The translations under genes and the position numbers were made by a program. This document shows, piece after piece, positions 1 to 7,896 of a stretch of 14,271 nucleotides of DNA (position 1 is the first letter of the stretch; every line of letters begins with the position of its first letter). Below the pieces are notes generated by a model, which saw only the letters and a program-made list of their open reading frames with translations, had not been told where the DNA came from and searched no databases. The stretch comes from an uncultured Saprospiraceae bacterium. GTDB taxonomy: Bacteria; Bacteroidota; Bacteroidia; Chitinophagales; Saprospiraceae. The stretch is taken from the NCBI GenBank assembly GCA_938033975.1, contig CALHKJ010000189.1, forward strand, positions 1 through 14,271, given 5' to 3'.

Positions 1-1166
1 ACAAGAAATTATCAGCTTTAGATAACATCTCTTGTGGTACCTGTCATGCGCAAGAATTTTCATTTGCAGATAATGTTTCGCAATCTGAGGGAGTGAACAA
101 TCTTACCAAAAGAAATTCTATGCAGTTAAATGATATTGGATGGACAGATAATAATAGTTTCTTTTGGGATATGAGTGAATCCAATTTACATGAGATGATC
201 ACCTTGCCTTTAAAGGATGAAAATGAAATAGGAGCAGATATTAATGAAGTAGCTATAAAATTATATTCAACCGATTATTATCCTGAATTATTTACAAACG
301 CTTTTGGTTCTCCTGAAGTTGATGAATCAAAAATTGTAGATGCCCTTGTTCATTTTATGAGCTCCATGACGACCTTCAATTCAAGATTCGATGATGAAGC
401 CGCTAAAAATTTCATAGGATTTACTCCAGCAGAAAGGAATGGCCTTAATCTTTTTGCAACAGCATGTGCTGAATGTCATACGCAAGGAAAGACAACAGAG
501 GATGAGTTAAGCTCCTTGGAAGTGATAGATTTGAATCCTTCTCATTTTACCAATGGCTTACCAGTACTTGATGAAGAAGATTTGGGAGCAGGTGCTTGGG
601 CTCCAGGATATGAAAGATTATTCAAGGTCCCTACCCTACGTAATATTGCATTGACAGGTCCCTATATGCATGACGGAAGATTTGAATCATTGGAAGAAGT
701 CATCAGACATTACAGCGAAGATGTTGAAGGCAACACATGGCAAACGATTATACCTGAAGGAGGGTTTGGTTTTACAGATGCTGAGCAAAATAACTTGTTA
801 GCCTTTCTAAACACTCTCACTGATAAAACTTTCATCGATGATATAAAATTCTCAAATCCATTTGAGCCTCATGTTCCAATTTTTGGTGAAGAAGAGGAAG
901 AGAAAGAAATTACTCTCATTAATACCTTCGACAATATGCTTATCAGGCCAAATCCAATGGGTGATTTTTCCATTATTGAATTTGATAGTCATCCTGACTT
1001 AAAAACTAAAATGCGGATTCTTGATAATCAAGGCAGACAGATATTTACGGAAGTAATCACAGGTGGATCTTACCAATTAAACAAAGATAGGTTCGGATCT
1101 GGAATATATTTCTTAAAATTTGAACAAGGCGAAAAGACATCAACCCACAAGTTGATTGTGCAATAA
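1..1166 (+). CDS. Di-heme cytochrome c peroxidase / MauG-like protein with T9SS sorting domain (5' partial)
   Basis: The gene enters from the left edge; its reading frame begins at base 3 and is open to the TAA at 1164-1166 (387 residues visible). A GTG at 93 is in frame but is not the start, because the first c-type heme site, CGTCH (33-47), lies upstream of it. The second heme site, CAECH, is at 465-479. Further on is the GPYMHDGRFESLEEVIRHY block (about 658-714) typical of the bacterial di-heme peroxidase/MauG family, where the methionine is a candidate heme ligand. An acidic linker (EEEEEKE, about 889-909) leads to a C-terminal T9SS type A sorting domain of about 80 residues (RPNP...GIYFLKF...KLIVQ). 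The protein should therefore cross the outer membrane by T9SS and be surface-attached or released. Family members reduce peroxide or oxidise other substrates with two hemes; the substrate here is unknown. The N-terminus and signal peptide lie outside the window. Confidence 0.9.
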   Translation, partial: KKLSALDNISCGTCHAQEFSFADNVSQSEGVNNLTKRNSMQLNDIGWTDNNSFFWDMSESNLHEMITLPLKDENEIGADINEVAIKLYSTDYYPELFTNAFGSPEVDESKIVDALVHFMSSMTTFNSRFDDEAAKNFIGFTPAERNGLNLFATACAECHTQGKTTEDELSSLEVIDLNPSHFTNGLPVLDEEDLGAGAWAPGYERLFKVPTLRNIALTGPYMHDGRFESLEEVIRHYSEDVEGNTWQTIIPEGGFGFTDAEQNNLLAFLNTLTDKTFIDDIKFSNPFEPHVPIFGEEEEEKEITLINTFDNMLIRPNPMGDFSIIEFDSHPDLKTKMRILDNQGRQIFTEVITGGSYQLNKDRFGSGIYFLKFEQGEKTSTHKLIVQ

Positions 1167-1175
1167 AAGTAAAAC

Positions 1176-1207
1176 AAAGGACTGGGGTTTAAACTCCAGT
1201 CCTTTTT
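1176..1207 (+). terminator. Intrinsic terminator after the cytochrome gene
   Basis: Ten bases, AAAGGACTGG (1176-1185), pair perfectly with CCAGTCCTTT (1196-1205). The stem can extend inward through a G-U and two further pairs to a TTAA loop, and a T run (1203-1208) follows. It starts 10 bases after the stop codon, so it closes the cytochrome transcript and separates it from the esterase gene. Confidence 0.88.
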
Positions 1208-1359
1208 TGTTTCTCTATAATTGAGATTAAAATCAAGAATCATAAAATGCATATAATTGTCATTATTGTTCCAAAGAATTCAAAAAATATTATTTGAAAC
1301 TTCAGATGAAATCATAAATTCGACTTTTAATTTAAAATCAGATTGAAAAGGTCATTGAG

Positions 1360-2364
1360 ATGTATAAAATTGTTTTTCTAAGTTTTTTAGCGTTTATATT
1401 ATTAATTGCATGTGATAGTAATGAACCAGCTGATAACTCGATACCAGTTGTACAAGCAGAAACATCATTCTCTGTCATAGCAGAGCAAGACATTATCTAT
1501 GCAAATGGACTGAGTCACGAAGGAACGAATAGTATGATAAACATTGAGAAGCCTCAATTTTTAGACATTTACTATCCCGATAATAATATTACCAACCGTC
1601 CAGTTTTTATGTTTATCCATGGTGGAGGATTTCAGGGAGGAACAAAAACAAAACCTGAAATAATAGAAATGGCCAATTACTTTGCCTCTAGAGGATGGGT
1701 TTTTGCTTCCATTGATTATAGAACTACAAGTGACTTTCAAGGATCAAATTTTACAGGAATTGCTCCGCAGGAGTGGATTGATTTCACTATGCAAAACGCT
1801 ACAACTCCTGATGAAGCACGGACAAGTATGGCCATGTATGCTGCCCAAAGAGATTGCAAGGCCGCCCTTCGCTGGATGGTAGCCAATTCAGATACCTATC
1901 AAATGAACACTAACTTTATAACAGTAGGAGGAGCATCCGCAGGAGCAATTACTACCATTGCTCTTGGAATTTCTAATCAAGAAGACTTTACAAATGAAAT
2001 TTCTATCGATGATGACCCTACTCTTTCTACTACCAATCCAAATGAAAGTTATGTGGTTAAAAGTATGGTTGATTTCTGGGGTAGTAATGTAAAGTTGGAA
2101 ATTTTTGAATTGGTATTTGGATTGGATCCTTATAATAGTAATGACCCCGAACTCTTCATTGCACATGGCACACTGGATCCAACTGTATTGTATTCAGAAG
2201 CAATTGAATTAGATAGTATTTACAACTCGCTCGGAATCTACAACGAATTAGTTCCTTTAGAGGATGCAGGTCATGGTCCTTGGACAGCTACCGTTGCCGG
2301 CAAAAATCTTTTTGAGATGACTTTTGATTTTCTTGTTGAAAGACAAAATTTGAGAGTCGAATAA
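1360..2364 (+). CDS. Lipoprotein alpha/beta-hydrolase (esterase/lipase-like)
   Basis: A 334-residue protein with a lipoprotein signal: a hydrophobic run ending in LIAC, with the lipidated cysteine at residue 18. The mature protein is an alpha/beta-hydrolase of the carboxylesterase/BD-FAE-like type. HGGG at 87-90 forms the oxyanion hole, GASAG places the nucleophile at Ser193, and the candidate acid and base are Asp273 (TLDPT) and His305 (AGHGPW). All catalytic positions are present and the spacing is normal for the family, so it is probably an active hydrolase of an ester, perhaps acyl or acetyl groups on a carbohydrate; the substrate cannot be read from the sequence. It is anchored to a membrane, likely the outer one. 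It stands alone: a terminator lies upstream and the histidine kinase gene is convergent, with only 36 bases between the two stops. No good promoter match is seen upstream; TATTATTTG near 1288 is only an off-spacing resemblance. Confidence 0.85.
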   Translation: MYKIVFLSFLAFILLIACDSNEPADNSIPVVQAETSFSVIAEQDIIYANGLSHEGTNSMINIEKPQFLDIYYPDNNITNRPVFMFIHGGGFQGGTKTKPEIIEMANYFASRGWVFASIDYRTTSDFQGSNFTGIAPQEWIDFTMQNATTPDEARTSMAMYAAQRDCKAALRWMVANSDTYQMNTNFITVGGASAGAITTIALGISNQEDFTNEISIDDDPTLSTTNPNESYVVKSMVDFWGSNVKLEIFELVFGLDPYNSNDPELFIAHGTLDPTVLYSEAIELDSIYNSLGIYNELVPLEDAGHGPWTATVAGKNLFEMTFDFLVERQNLRVE

Positions 2365-2400
2365 ATGACTACCAATCTCCACAGTTAGCAAAAACATAAT

Positions 2401-3834
2401 TTACAATTCATCCGAAAGCAAAAAATAAAAACAAGTGCCTTTTCCCATCTTTGATTCTGCCCAAATTTTGCCTTCATGTAACTCTACAATCTTGCGACAG
2501 GTAGAGAGACCTATACCTGAACCACTATATGTATCTTGACTGTGGAGCTTCTTAAAGGGTTCAAAAATGTTTTTGAGATTTTCTTCTTGAATTCCTATAC
2601 CGTTATCCTGAAAAATAAATTTCCACGCTGCTCCAATCTTCTCTACAGAAATAGTAAGAACAAGAGGGTCTTCTTCTTTTCTAAACTTGATCGCGTTAGA
2701 AATTAGATTTTGAAAAAGCTGGTTTATTTTTACCGGAACAACTTGAATGGTTGGCAAATCTTCGCAAAGAATGTTGGTGTTTGTTGTATGAATTGATTCA
2801 AATAAACTTTCTTTCACGCTTGACAACAGTTCATTTAAATCTGTTTCAACAAAAGAATTTGTATCAGAATCGATACTGGCGTAATTTAGCATATCGGAAA
2901 TAAATACATCCAGATTATTAGAGCCATCTATGATATACTTCATGTATTCTTCTGTCCGTTCATCGTTCCAAGAATTTTTTCCCAAATGTCTCTTTAACAA
3001 TTGTGAAAAACTTGCGATAGTGCGCAAGGGACTTTTTAGATCGTGTGAGGTAGCATAAGCAAATTGCTCCAATTCTTGATTCTGTTGTGCCAACATATGT
3101 CTAGCTTCTTCTAAAACTCTATTCTTTTCAACTAAAGACTGTTGGGCCGATTCCAACAATGTAGCCTTTTCGAAGGTTTTCTGTTGCTCCCGCTTGACAA
3201 GTTCTTTTTGTTCTTTAAGTTCTTCAATAATTAAATCATTGCCTTTTTTGAAAACCGCTAGTATCATTGCTACATATAAGTACAGTCCAACTACGGCAAT
3301 TAGATAAAACTCAGGAGTTCTTAGAACTGTTCCGAATGAGCTTTCCGGCAAATTCACTTCTAAGAAATAAAGTATAACTGCGTAAGCTATTATAACACCT
3401 GTCCAAATAACACCTGATCTTAAATTTGCAAAACAAAATGCAACTGTAGGAACAAGTATTGACCAAAATAAACCTAAATAGAAAATTCCACCTGAGTTTA
3501 TAGCATCAAGCACTTGTGCAATAAAAAAACCACATGCTATTGTATTACCAACATATACAAGATTTGCATTCCGCTTCAAACATAAAAGATAAATGCCACC
3601 AAAAAGTAAGGCTAGAAAAAAAACTCCTGTAGTGTTAAAATGTAGAAACTGATTTAAAAGTATCAGAAGTAAAAGCAAGAAGTTTCCAAATAAAACAGAA
3701 TAAATAAGTACATAGGTTTTGTATTTCTCTTCTTTAGTCTCAGTACTATTCTGAGGAAAGGTCTTACTAATGTATGAATGTACAAGGCTTACAAAATTTG
3801 TATTACTTGGATATTGTTCTGTAATCGAAGCCAT
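2401..3834 (-). CDS. Orphan membrane sensor histidine kinase
   Basis: A 477-residue kinase. The N-terminal third (about residues 41-195) holds roughly six hydrophobic segments with short loops, so sensing is probably within or near the membrane; no PAS, GAF or HAMP motif is recognisable. A charged, heptad-like coiled coil (about 200-258) leads to the HisKA domain with the phosphorylated His264 in ATSHDLKSPL. The HATPase_c domain follows: N box with Asn376 and Asn380, G1 box DNGIGI (410-415), F box FEPFKKLH (424-431) and G2 box GSGIGL (438-443). All ATP-binding motifs are intact. There is no receiver domain in the protein and no response regulator gene in the window, so its partner must lie elsewhere. 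The ATG at 3834 gives a natural short cytoplasmic tail before the first membrane segment. The signal it senses is unknown. Confidence 0.92.
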   Translation of the reverse strand: MASITEQYPSNTNFVSLVHSYISKTFPQNSTETKEEKYKTYVLIYSVLFGNFLLLLLILLNQFLHFNTTGVFFLALLFGGIYLLCLKRNANLVYVGNTIACGFFIAQVLDAINSGGIFYLGLFWSILVPTVAFCFANLRSGVIWTGVIIAYAVILYFLEVNLPESSFGTVLRTPEFYLIAVVGLYLYVAMILAVFKKGNDLIIEELKEQKELVKREQQKTFEKATLLESAQQSLVEKNRVLEEARHMLAQQNQELEQFAYATSHDLKSPLRTIASFSQLLKRHLGKNSWNDERTEEYMKYIIDGSNNLDVFISDMLNYASIDSDTNSFVETDLNELLSSVKESLFESIHTTNTNILCEDLPTIQVVPVKINQLFQNLISNAIKFRKEEDPLVLTISVEKIGAAWKFIFQDNGIGIQEENLKNIFEPFKKLHSQDTYSGSGIGLSTCRKIVELHEGKIWAESKMGKGTCFYFLLSDEL

Positions 3835-4321
3835 CTTAGAATGTTTTGATTGATTAAGCTAGCTAAATTACAAAATTGTGGAGATATAGGCTATACCTAA
3901 GTCGTTTCAAACTATTTGTAATAATTCAAAGGCAAGTTACATTGCAAAAATAACGGTTCAGCTTTCAAGATTTTATTCTTCAGAAACTAACGAATTATTA
4001 TTTTTTCATTTCCAATGATAGCATTTTGGTCATTTCTTATGTTTAAGAAATAAATTCCAGGAGATAGACTTGTCTTGTCCAATTCAATACTACTCTCATA
4101 TGAATCAGTAATTTGATTTCAAACTATTGATCAAGTACCTAAATGAAATTCCATTAAGTGTTTTATGTAACTCATTTTTTACACCCAATTAAAAAATGAA
4201 GAACACAAATTGAAATTTAAGCAATTAATAAAGCTAACAAAGAAGTTATTAAAGCAGTCTTATTTAAAATCATTAAATTGGTGACACAATTTAAATTCTA
4301 AAACAAACATCAAAAGCGTAC
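3835..4321. other. 487-bp intergenic region with kinase leader, orphan sorting-domain remnant and AT-rich leader of the next gene
   Basis: Next to the kinase start is an inverted repeat, ATTACAAA (3867-3874) / TTTGTAAT (3915-3922), enclosing a small odd palindrome TATAG-G-CTATA (3885-3895). On the minus strand a TTG (3933-3935) lies 18 bases before TAGTTTG (3908-3914), which resembles a Bacteroidota promoter but is one base short in the -7 element. The middle (3987-4118) is a decayed sorting domain, listed separately. From about 4120 to 4321 I see only AT-rich sequence leading to the plus-strand gene at 4322, with no clear -33/-7 pair and no RNA gene. Confidence 0.6.
3987..4118 (-). pseudogene. 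Orphan T9SS type A sorting-domain remnant
   Basis: On the minus strand 43 sense codons end in TAG (3987-3989). The peptide contains SSIELDKTSLSPGIYFLNIR and then ends NEKIIIR. This is the last part of a T9SS type A C-terminal domain: L..L.pGIYFL, a turn, then a hydrophobic end with a basic last residue. It matches the ends of the two complete domains in this window (GSGIYFLKF...KLIVQ and PAGIYNIIA...KLVKIR). Upstream an in-frame TGA (4119-4121) interrupts it, no start codon is available, and no cargo domain can be read in any minus-strand frame above it. I infer the residue of a deleted or decayed secreted-protein gene. The short length is a caution, but the match is specific. Confidence 0.72.
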
Positions 4322-5194
4322 ATGCAATTATTTGTAGAAAATGAAACTTCGCAACTTGAAAGTGTAGTATTAGGTATTGGAATAGATAGAGGTACTCCAA
4401 GAGGAATCAATCCAATGATAAGAAAACACTTAAGAGATAACACTTACCCCAATGAAACAGATATCTGCAGAGAAATTAAAACCTTTGAAACTGTTCTAAA
4501 ACAAAATGGAGTTAATGTAATTCGACCTAATAACTTAACTGATCTAGAACAAATTTTTACAAGAGATATTGGATTTGTAATAGATGATAATTTCTTTATT
4601 TCAAACATGAAACATGAAATAAGAAGTGGGGAGCTTAAAGGTATACACAATATTCTGGAAGACATTTCACCATCAAAACAAATTAGTATACCGAAAAAGG
4701 TAATCATTGAAGGAGGTGATGTAATCTTACATAATGAATTTGTATTTATAGGCTTAGGAGATAGGACAAGTCAAAATGCTGTTGAATTTATTCAAAATAT
4801 ACTACCCCATAAAACTGTGATTGGTTTCGATATGATTGTTGATCAAAATTCTGCCGATAAAAATATTTTGCATTTAGATTGTGCTTTTCAGCCCATTGGA
4901 AAAGATGAGGCAATTATATATTTAGATGGATTTAAAAAACATCCTACAGCAATTTTAGATCTCTTTCCAAAAGAAAAATTAATTGAAGTGAATATGGAAG
5001 AGAAGAATCAAATGTTTCCTAATATATTTTCAATCTCCCAAAATAAAATAGTCGTTGAGAGAAATTTTATCAGGTTGAAAGATGAATTAAAAGAAAGAGG
5101 ATATGAGGTCTTTGAAGTTGATTATAGTGAGACATCAAAACTAAGTGGACTGCTAAGATGTTCTACATTACCTCTAAAAAGAAAATCCAAATAA
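4322..5194 (+). CDS. Guanidine-modifying superfamily enzyme (arginine deiminase/DDAH/amidinotransferase-like)
   Basis: A 290-residue, leaderless, presumably cytoplasmic protein. It carries the ordered active-site signatures of the superfamily that hydrolyses or transfers amidino groups of arginine-like substrates. These are FTRD (79-82), EGGD (130-133), the His-Asp pair in HLD (184-186), and a C-terminal nucleophile Cys280 in LLRCSTLPL. All key residues are present, so activity is likely, but which reaction (arginine or methylarginine deimination, amidino transfer, or another) cannot be decided. HLD is followed by Cys187 where relatives often have Thr. It ends only 12 bases before the PL6 start, which suggests cotranscription although the link to polysaccharide use is unclear. 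Its codon use is visibly more A/T-rich than the SDR-transporter-lyase cluster, similar to the AraC gene downstream. Confidence 0.8.
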   Translation: MQLFVENETSQLESVVLGIGIDRGTPRGINPMIRKHLRDNTYPNETDICREIKTFETVLKQNGVNVIRPNNLTDLEQIFTRDIGFVIDDNFFISNMKHEIRSGELKGIHNILEDISPSKQISIPKKVIIEGGDVILHNEFVFIGLGDRTSQNAVEFIQNILPHKTVIGFDMIVDQNSADKNILHLDCAFQPIGKDEAIIYLDGFKKHPTAILDLFPKEKLIEVNMEEKNQMFPNIFSISQNKIVVERNFIRLKDELKERGYEVFEVDYSETSKLSGLLRCSTLPLKRKSK

Positions 5195-5206
5195 TTTTTT
5201 ATTAAA

Positions 5207-6913
5207 ATGAAATTACTCCAAATAACAAGTCTCATAATATTTTGCAGCTTACTTTTTTCAATCGATGGAAGATCAGAAGTTTTGTTCGTTAGTTCTCAAC
5301 AAGAGTTCAACACCGCACACAATAATTCTTCTGCCAACGATTCTATAGTCTGGAGAACAGGAACCTATACAAATATTCGTATGGATATAGATAAGGATAA
5401 TCTCACCATAATGGCAGAAGAATTAGGGAGTGTTGTCATCACTGGAGTATCAAGAGTCAATATAGAAGGCAACCATATTCTATTTCAAGGCTTTCAATAT
5501 TTGGGTGGAGCCATTGGAACTTTAGATGTAATAAATGTAACAGGGAGCCACGTAACGATTACTCAAATAAACATTAAGGATTACACTTGCTTTAAATATC
5601 TAAGAGTAAGAGAAGAAAGTCAATACGTTGATATCACATACTGTAATTTTGAGAATAGGCTAAATTTGGATGATCAAAATATCCTCTCCATACTTGTTGA
5701 TAATGACAATCCCGGATATCATAAAATACAACATTGCTCTTTCAAAAATTTTGATGGGACTGGAAATGATTTAGGTATCGAACCTATAAGAATCGGAGTA
5801 AGTTCACAGGCTGATCATATAAGTAGATCCTTAGTGGAATATTGTTATTTCACTCAATGCAATGGTGATGGTGAAATCATCTCTAGTAAGGCAACTCAAA
5901 ATGTTTACAGATATAATACTTTCGAGAATAACCCATTGGCCGAATTGGTTCTTCGTCATGGATCAGAGGCAATAGTCTATGGTAACTTTTTTATAAATGG
6001 CAAAGGTGGCGTGAGAGTCAGAGAAGGCTCAAATCACTATATCTACAACAATTACTTTTATCAATTGGATGACAGAGCTATTTACCTACAAAATGACGAT
6101 TCTGATCCTTTGGAAAATATAAATATAGCATTCAATACAATAGTAGATTGTGCTGAAGTGATCCTTAGTGGCGATGGCAATGATCCACCAAGCAATGTAA
6201 CCTTAGCCAACAATGTATTTGCTGATCCAATGGATGATGTTTTTGAAGAAGCAACTGGAGCAGAAACTTGGATTGAGAATATTGCATTTGGTGATCTAGG
6301 AATTCCACTTCCAACAAGTGGAATAATGGAAATAGATCCGGTCCTAGAAGAAAACAGCGAAGGCTACTTTGGCTTAAGCCAAAACAGTCCAGCTATCGAT
6401 GCAGCACAAGAAGGATATGCTTTTCTACCAGATTTCATGGATATTGAAAATATAGATACTGAGCTTTTGTTTGATCTAATGGAACAAAATCGTCCAACAT
6501 CAATAGAAGAAAAAGATCTCGGAAGCAATGAATATCCTCATTCTGTTGTGATTAGTCCAATAGCTACGGAAGAAAATACAGGCCCTGATTATAATACTTC
6601 TATTACTTTGAGTTCCCTGAGTGAGATTCCAAAGCTAAATAATTTTATCAAAGTACAGCCTAACCCAGTTTCAGACCTTCTGAATTTTGAAATTACTGTT
6701 GAAAATAGAGCTCAGCTTAAAATTGATATCATTAATTCGGAAGGAAGAGTTGTGGATACCATTTCTGAACAAACTGTTTTACCAGGCAAGATGAATTTTT
6801 CGAAAAACCTGAGCAATTTGCCAGCAGGCATATATAATATAATAGCTACCAGTCGAACTAATCAAAAAAATCAAGAAGTAATGCAAATGATAAAATTGGT
6901 GAAAATTCGATAA
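5207..6913 (+). CDS. PL6-family polysaccharide lyase (probable alginate lyase) with T9SS sorting domain
   Basis: A 568-residue secreted lyase. An N-terminal signal peptide (about residues 1-22) is followed by a right-handed parallel beta-helix, seen as repeated short strands with N-x-F/I patterns (NTF, NFF, NYF, NTI, NVF). The PL6/chondroitinase B core is plain: EIISSKATQNVY with Glu223 and candidate Brønsted base Lys228, then LVLRHGS with Arg250 and His251, then NFFINGKGGVRVREG. A linker of roughly 40 residues (about 440-480) precedes a T9SS type A sorting domain (about 483-568: QPNP, LPAGIYN, KLVKIR). The enzyme should act outside the cell or on its surface by beta-elimination, leaving unsaturated uronate ends. 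PL6 includes alginate (mannuronate- or MG-active) and dermatan sulfate lyases; the neighbouring SDR, symporter and second lyase, and no sulfatase, favour alginate. Assignment to PL6 is firm, the exact substrate is inferred. Confidence 0.9.
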   Translation: MKLLQITSLIIFCSLLFSIDGRSEVLFVSSQQEFNTAHNNSSANDSIVWRTGTYTNIRMDIDKDNLTIMAEELGSVVITGVSRVNIEGNHILFQGFQYLGGAIGTLDVINVTGSHVTITQINIKDYTCFKYLRVREESQYVDITYCNFENRLNLDDQNILSILVDNDNPGYHKIQHCSFKNFDGTGNDLGIEPIRIGVSSQADHISRSLVEYCYFTQCNGDGEIISSKATQNVYRYNTFENNPLAELVLRHGSEAIVYGNFFINGKGGVRVREGSNHYIYNNYFYQLDDRAIYLQNDDSDPLENINIAFNTIVDCAEVILSGDGNDPPSNVTLANNVFADPMDDVFEEATGAETWIENIAFGDLGIPLPTSGIMEIDPVLEENSEGYFGLSQNSPAIDAAQEGYAFLPDFMDIENIDTELLFDLMEQNRPTSIEEKDLGSNEYPHSVVISPIATEENTGPDYNTSITLSSLSEIPKLNNFIKVQPNPVSDLLNFEITVENRAQLKIDIINSEGRVVDTISEQTVLPGKMNFSKNLSNLPAGIYNIIATSRTNQKNQEVMQMIKLVKIR

Positions 6914-6961
6914 ATTTATTTGAACAACTCCAAATTTATTTAATGGAAATCTCTGAATACA

Positions 6962-7804
6962 ATGGAAGTAACTGAATTACCAAAAGACTTACATCTGAAA
7001 ACAAATGCAGGAATTCAGTTATACGATTACCAGAGAACTCAAGGTATTTTAAAGACAAAAATAAATCTTTCCCAAAATACCATCAGCTTTTTAAGAAAGG
7101 GAACGAAAGAAGTAATTGGCAATGATAATATTGTAAAGATTACAAATAAGGATTTTGTAATTATGAAATCTGGGAATTGTTTAATGACGGAAAACATTTC
7201 AGATTCATTCAATTTGTACCATAGTATTTTATTATTTTTTTCAAATAATGACGTCCTGAATTTTTTAGAAAAGCATAAAAAATATTCAAGTCAAAATAAA
7301 TTAAATAAATCCTTCTTCATCTTTGAATACGATCATTTTATTGAAAATTATGTGAAAACTTTAGAACACATAGTTATTCTACCTTACAAAATTCAAGAAC
7401 AAATTTTAAAAAATAAGTTTGAAGAACTAATGCTATTTTTAACCCATAAGAAAGGTTTTGATTTTCTAAATGCAATTGTTGATAGTACAGATGAAAAGTT
7501 AAATCGATTAACTGCGATTGTCGAAAACAATAAATTGAATAAGCTTAATCTTGAAGAACTTGCGTTTCTGTCTAATATGAGTATTTCGACCTTTAAAAGA
7601 GAATTTACCAAGACTTATGAAATGTCACCCATGAAATGGTTTAACGAACAGAGAATGAACCATGCAGCGTTTTTACTTCAAACAAAGAATAAAAGACCTA
7701 TAGAATTATATGAGGAAGTAGGCTACGAAAATCTATCAAATTTTGTTCAAGCTTTTAAGAAAAGGTTTGGTTTAACTCCCAAACAATTTCAATTGCAAAG
7801 TTGA
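6962..7804 (+). CDS. AraC-family transcriptional regulator
   Basis: A 280-residue cytoplasmic protein. The C-terminal third is a standard AraC/XylS double helix-turn-helix: the first around residues 196-217 (LEELAFLSNMSISTFKREF), the second around 245-268 (ELYEEVGYENLSNFVQAFKK), ending FGLTPKQFQ as usual. The N-terminal about 170 residues form a small-molecule or protein-binding domain without recognisable sugar-binding motifs. It lies 48 bases after the PL6 gene and is followed by the PEBP gene after 92 bases. Its place inside the locus makes it a candidate regulator of PL6 or of the PEBP gene, but AraC proteins next to YbhB-like genes may serve other signals. No binding site could be identified by eye. 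The gene is among the most A/T-rich in the window. Confidence 0.88.
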   Translation: MEVTELPKDLHLKTNAGIQLYDYQRTQGILKTKINLSQNTISFLRKGTKEVIGNDNIVKITNKDFVIMKSGNCLMTENISDSFNLYHSILLFFSNNDVLNFLEKHKKYSSQNKLNKSFFIFEYDHFIENYVKTLEHIVILPYKIQEQILKNKFEELMLFLTHKKGFDFLNAIVDSTDEKLNRLTAIVENNKLNKLNLEELAFLSNMSISTFKREFTKTYEMSPMKWFNEQRMNHAAFLLQTKNKRPIELYEEVGYENLSNFVQAFKKRFGLTPKQFQLQS

Positions 7805-7860
7805 ACTTTTATCAATACTTTTTGAACAAATTGAACATTCCCTTAACTCAGATTTCATCC

Positions 7861-7868
7861 TAAGTTTG
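7861..7868 (+). promoter_or_regulatory. Possible -7 promoter element of the PEBP gene
   Basis: TAAGTTTG matches the Bacteroidota -7 consensus TAnnTTTG and lies 28 bases before the PEBP start codon. A TTG at the usual -33 distance is missing (TTC there), so the call is tentative. Confidence 0.35.
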
Positions 7869-7896
7869 AAGTATTAATTCACAAAACAAAAAAATT

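Noticed and set aside
93..95. GTG at 93 as the start of the cytochrome gene
   Set aside because: The frame is open to the left edge and encodes the required first heme motif CGTCH at 33-47 upstream of it.
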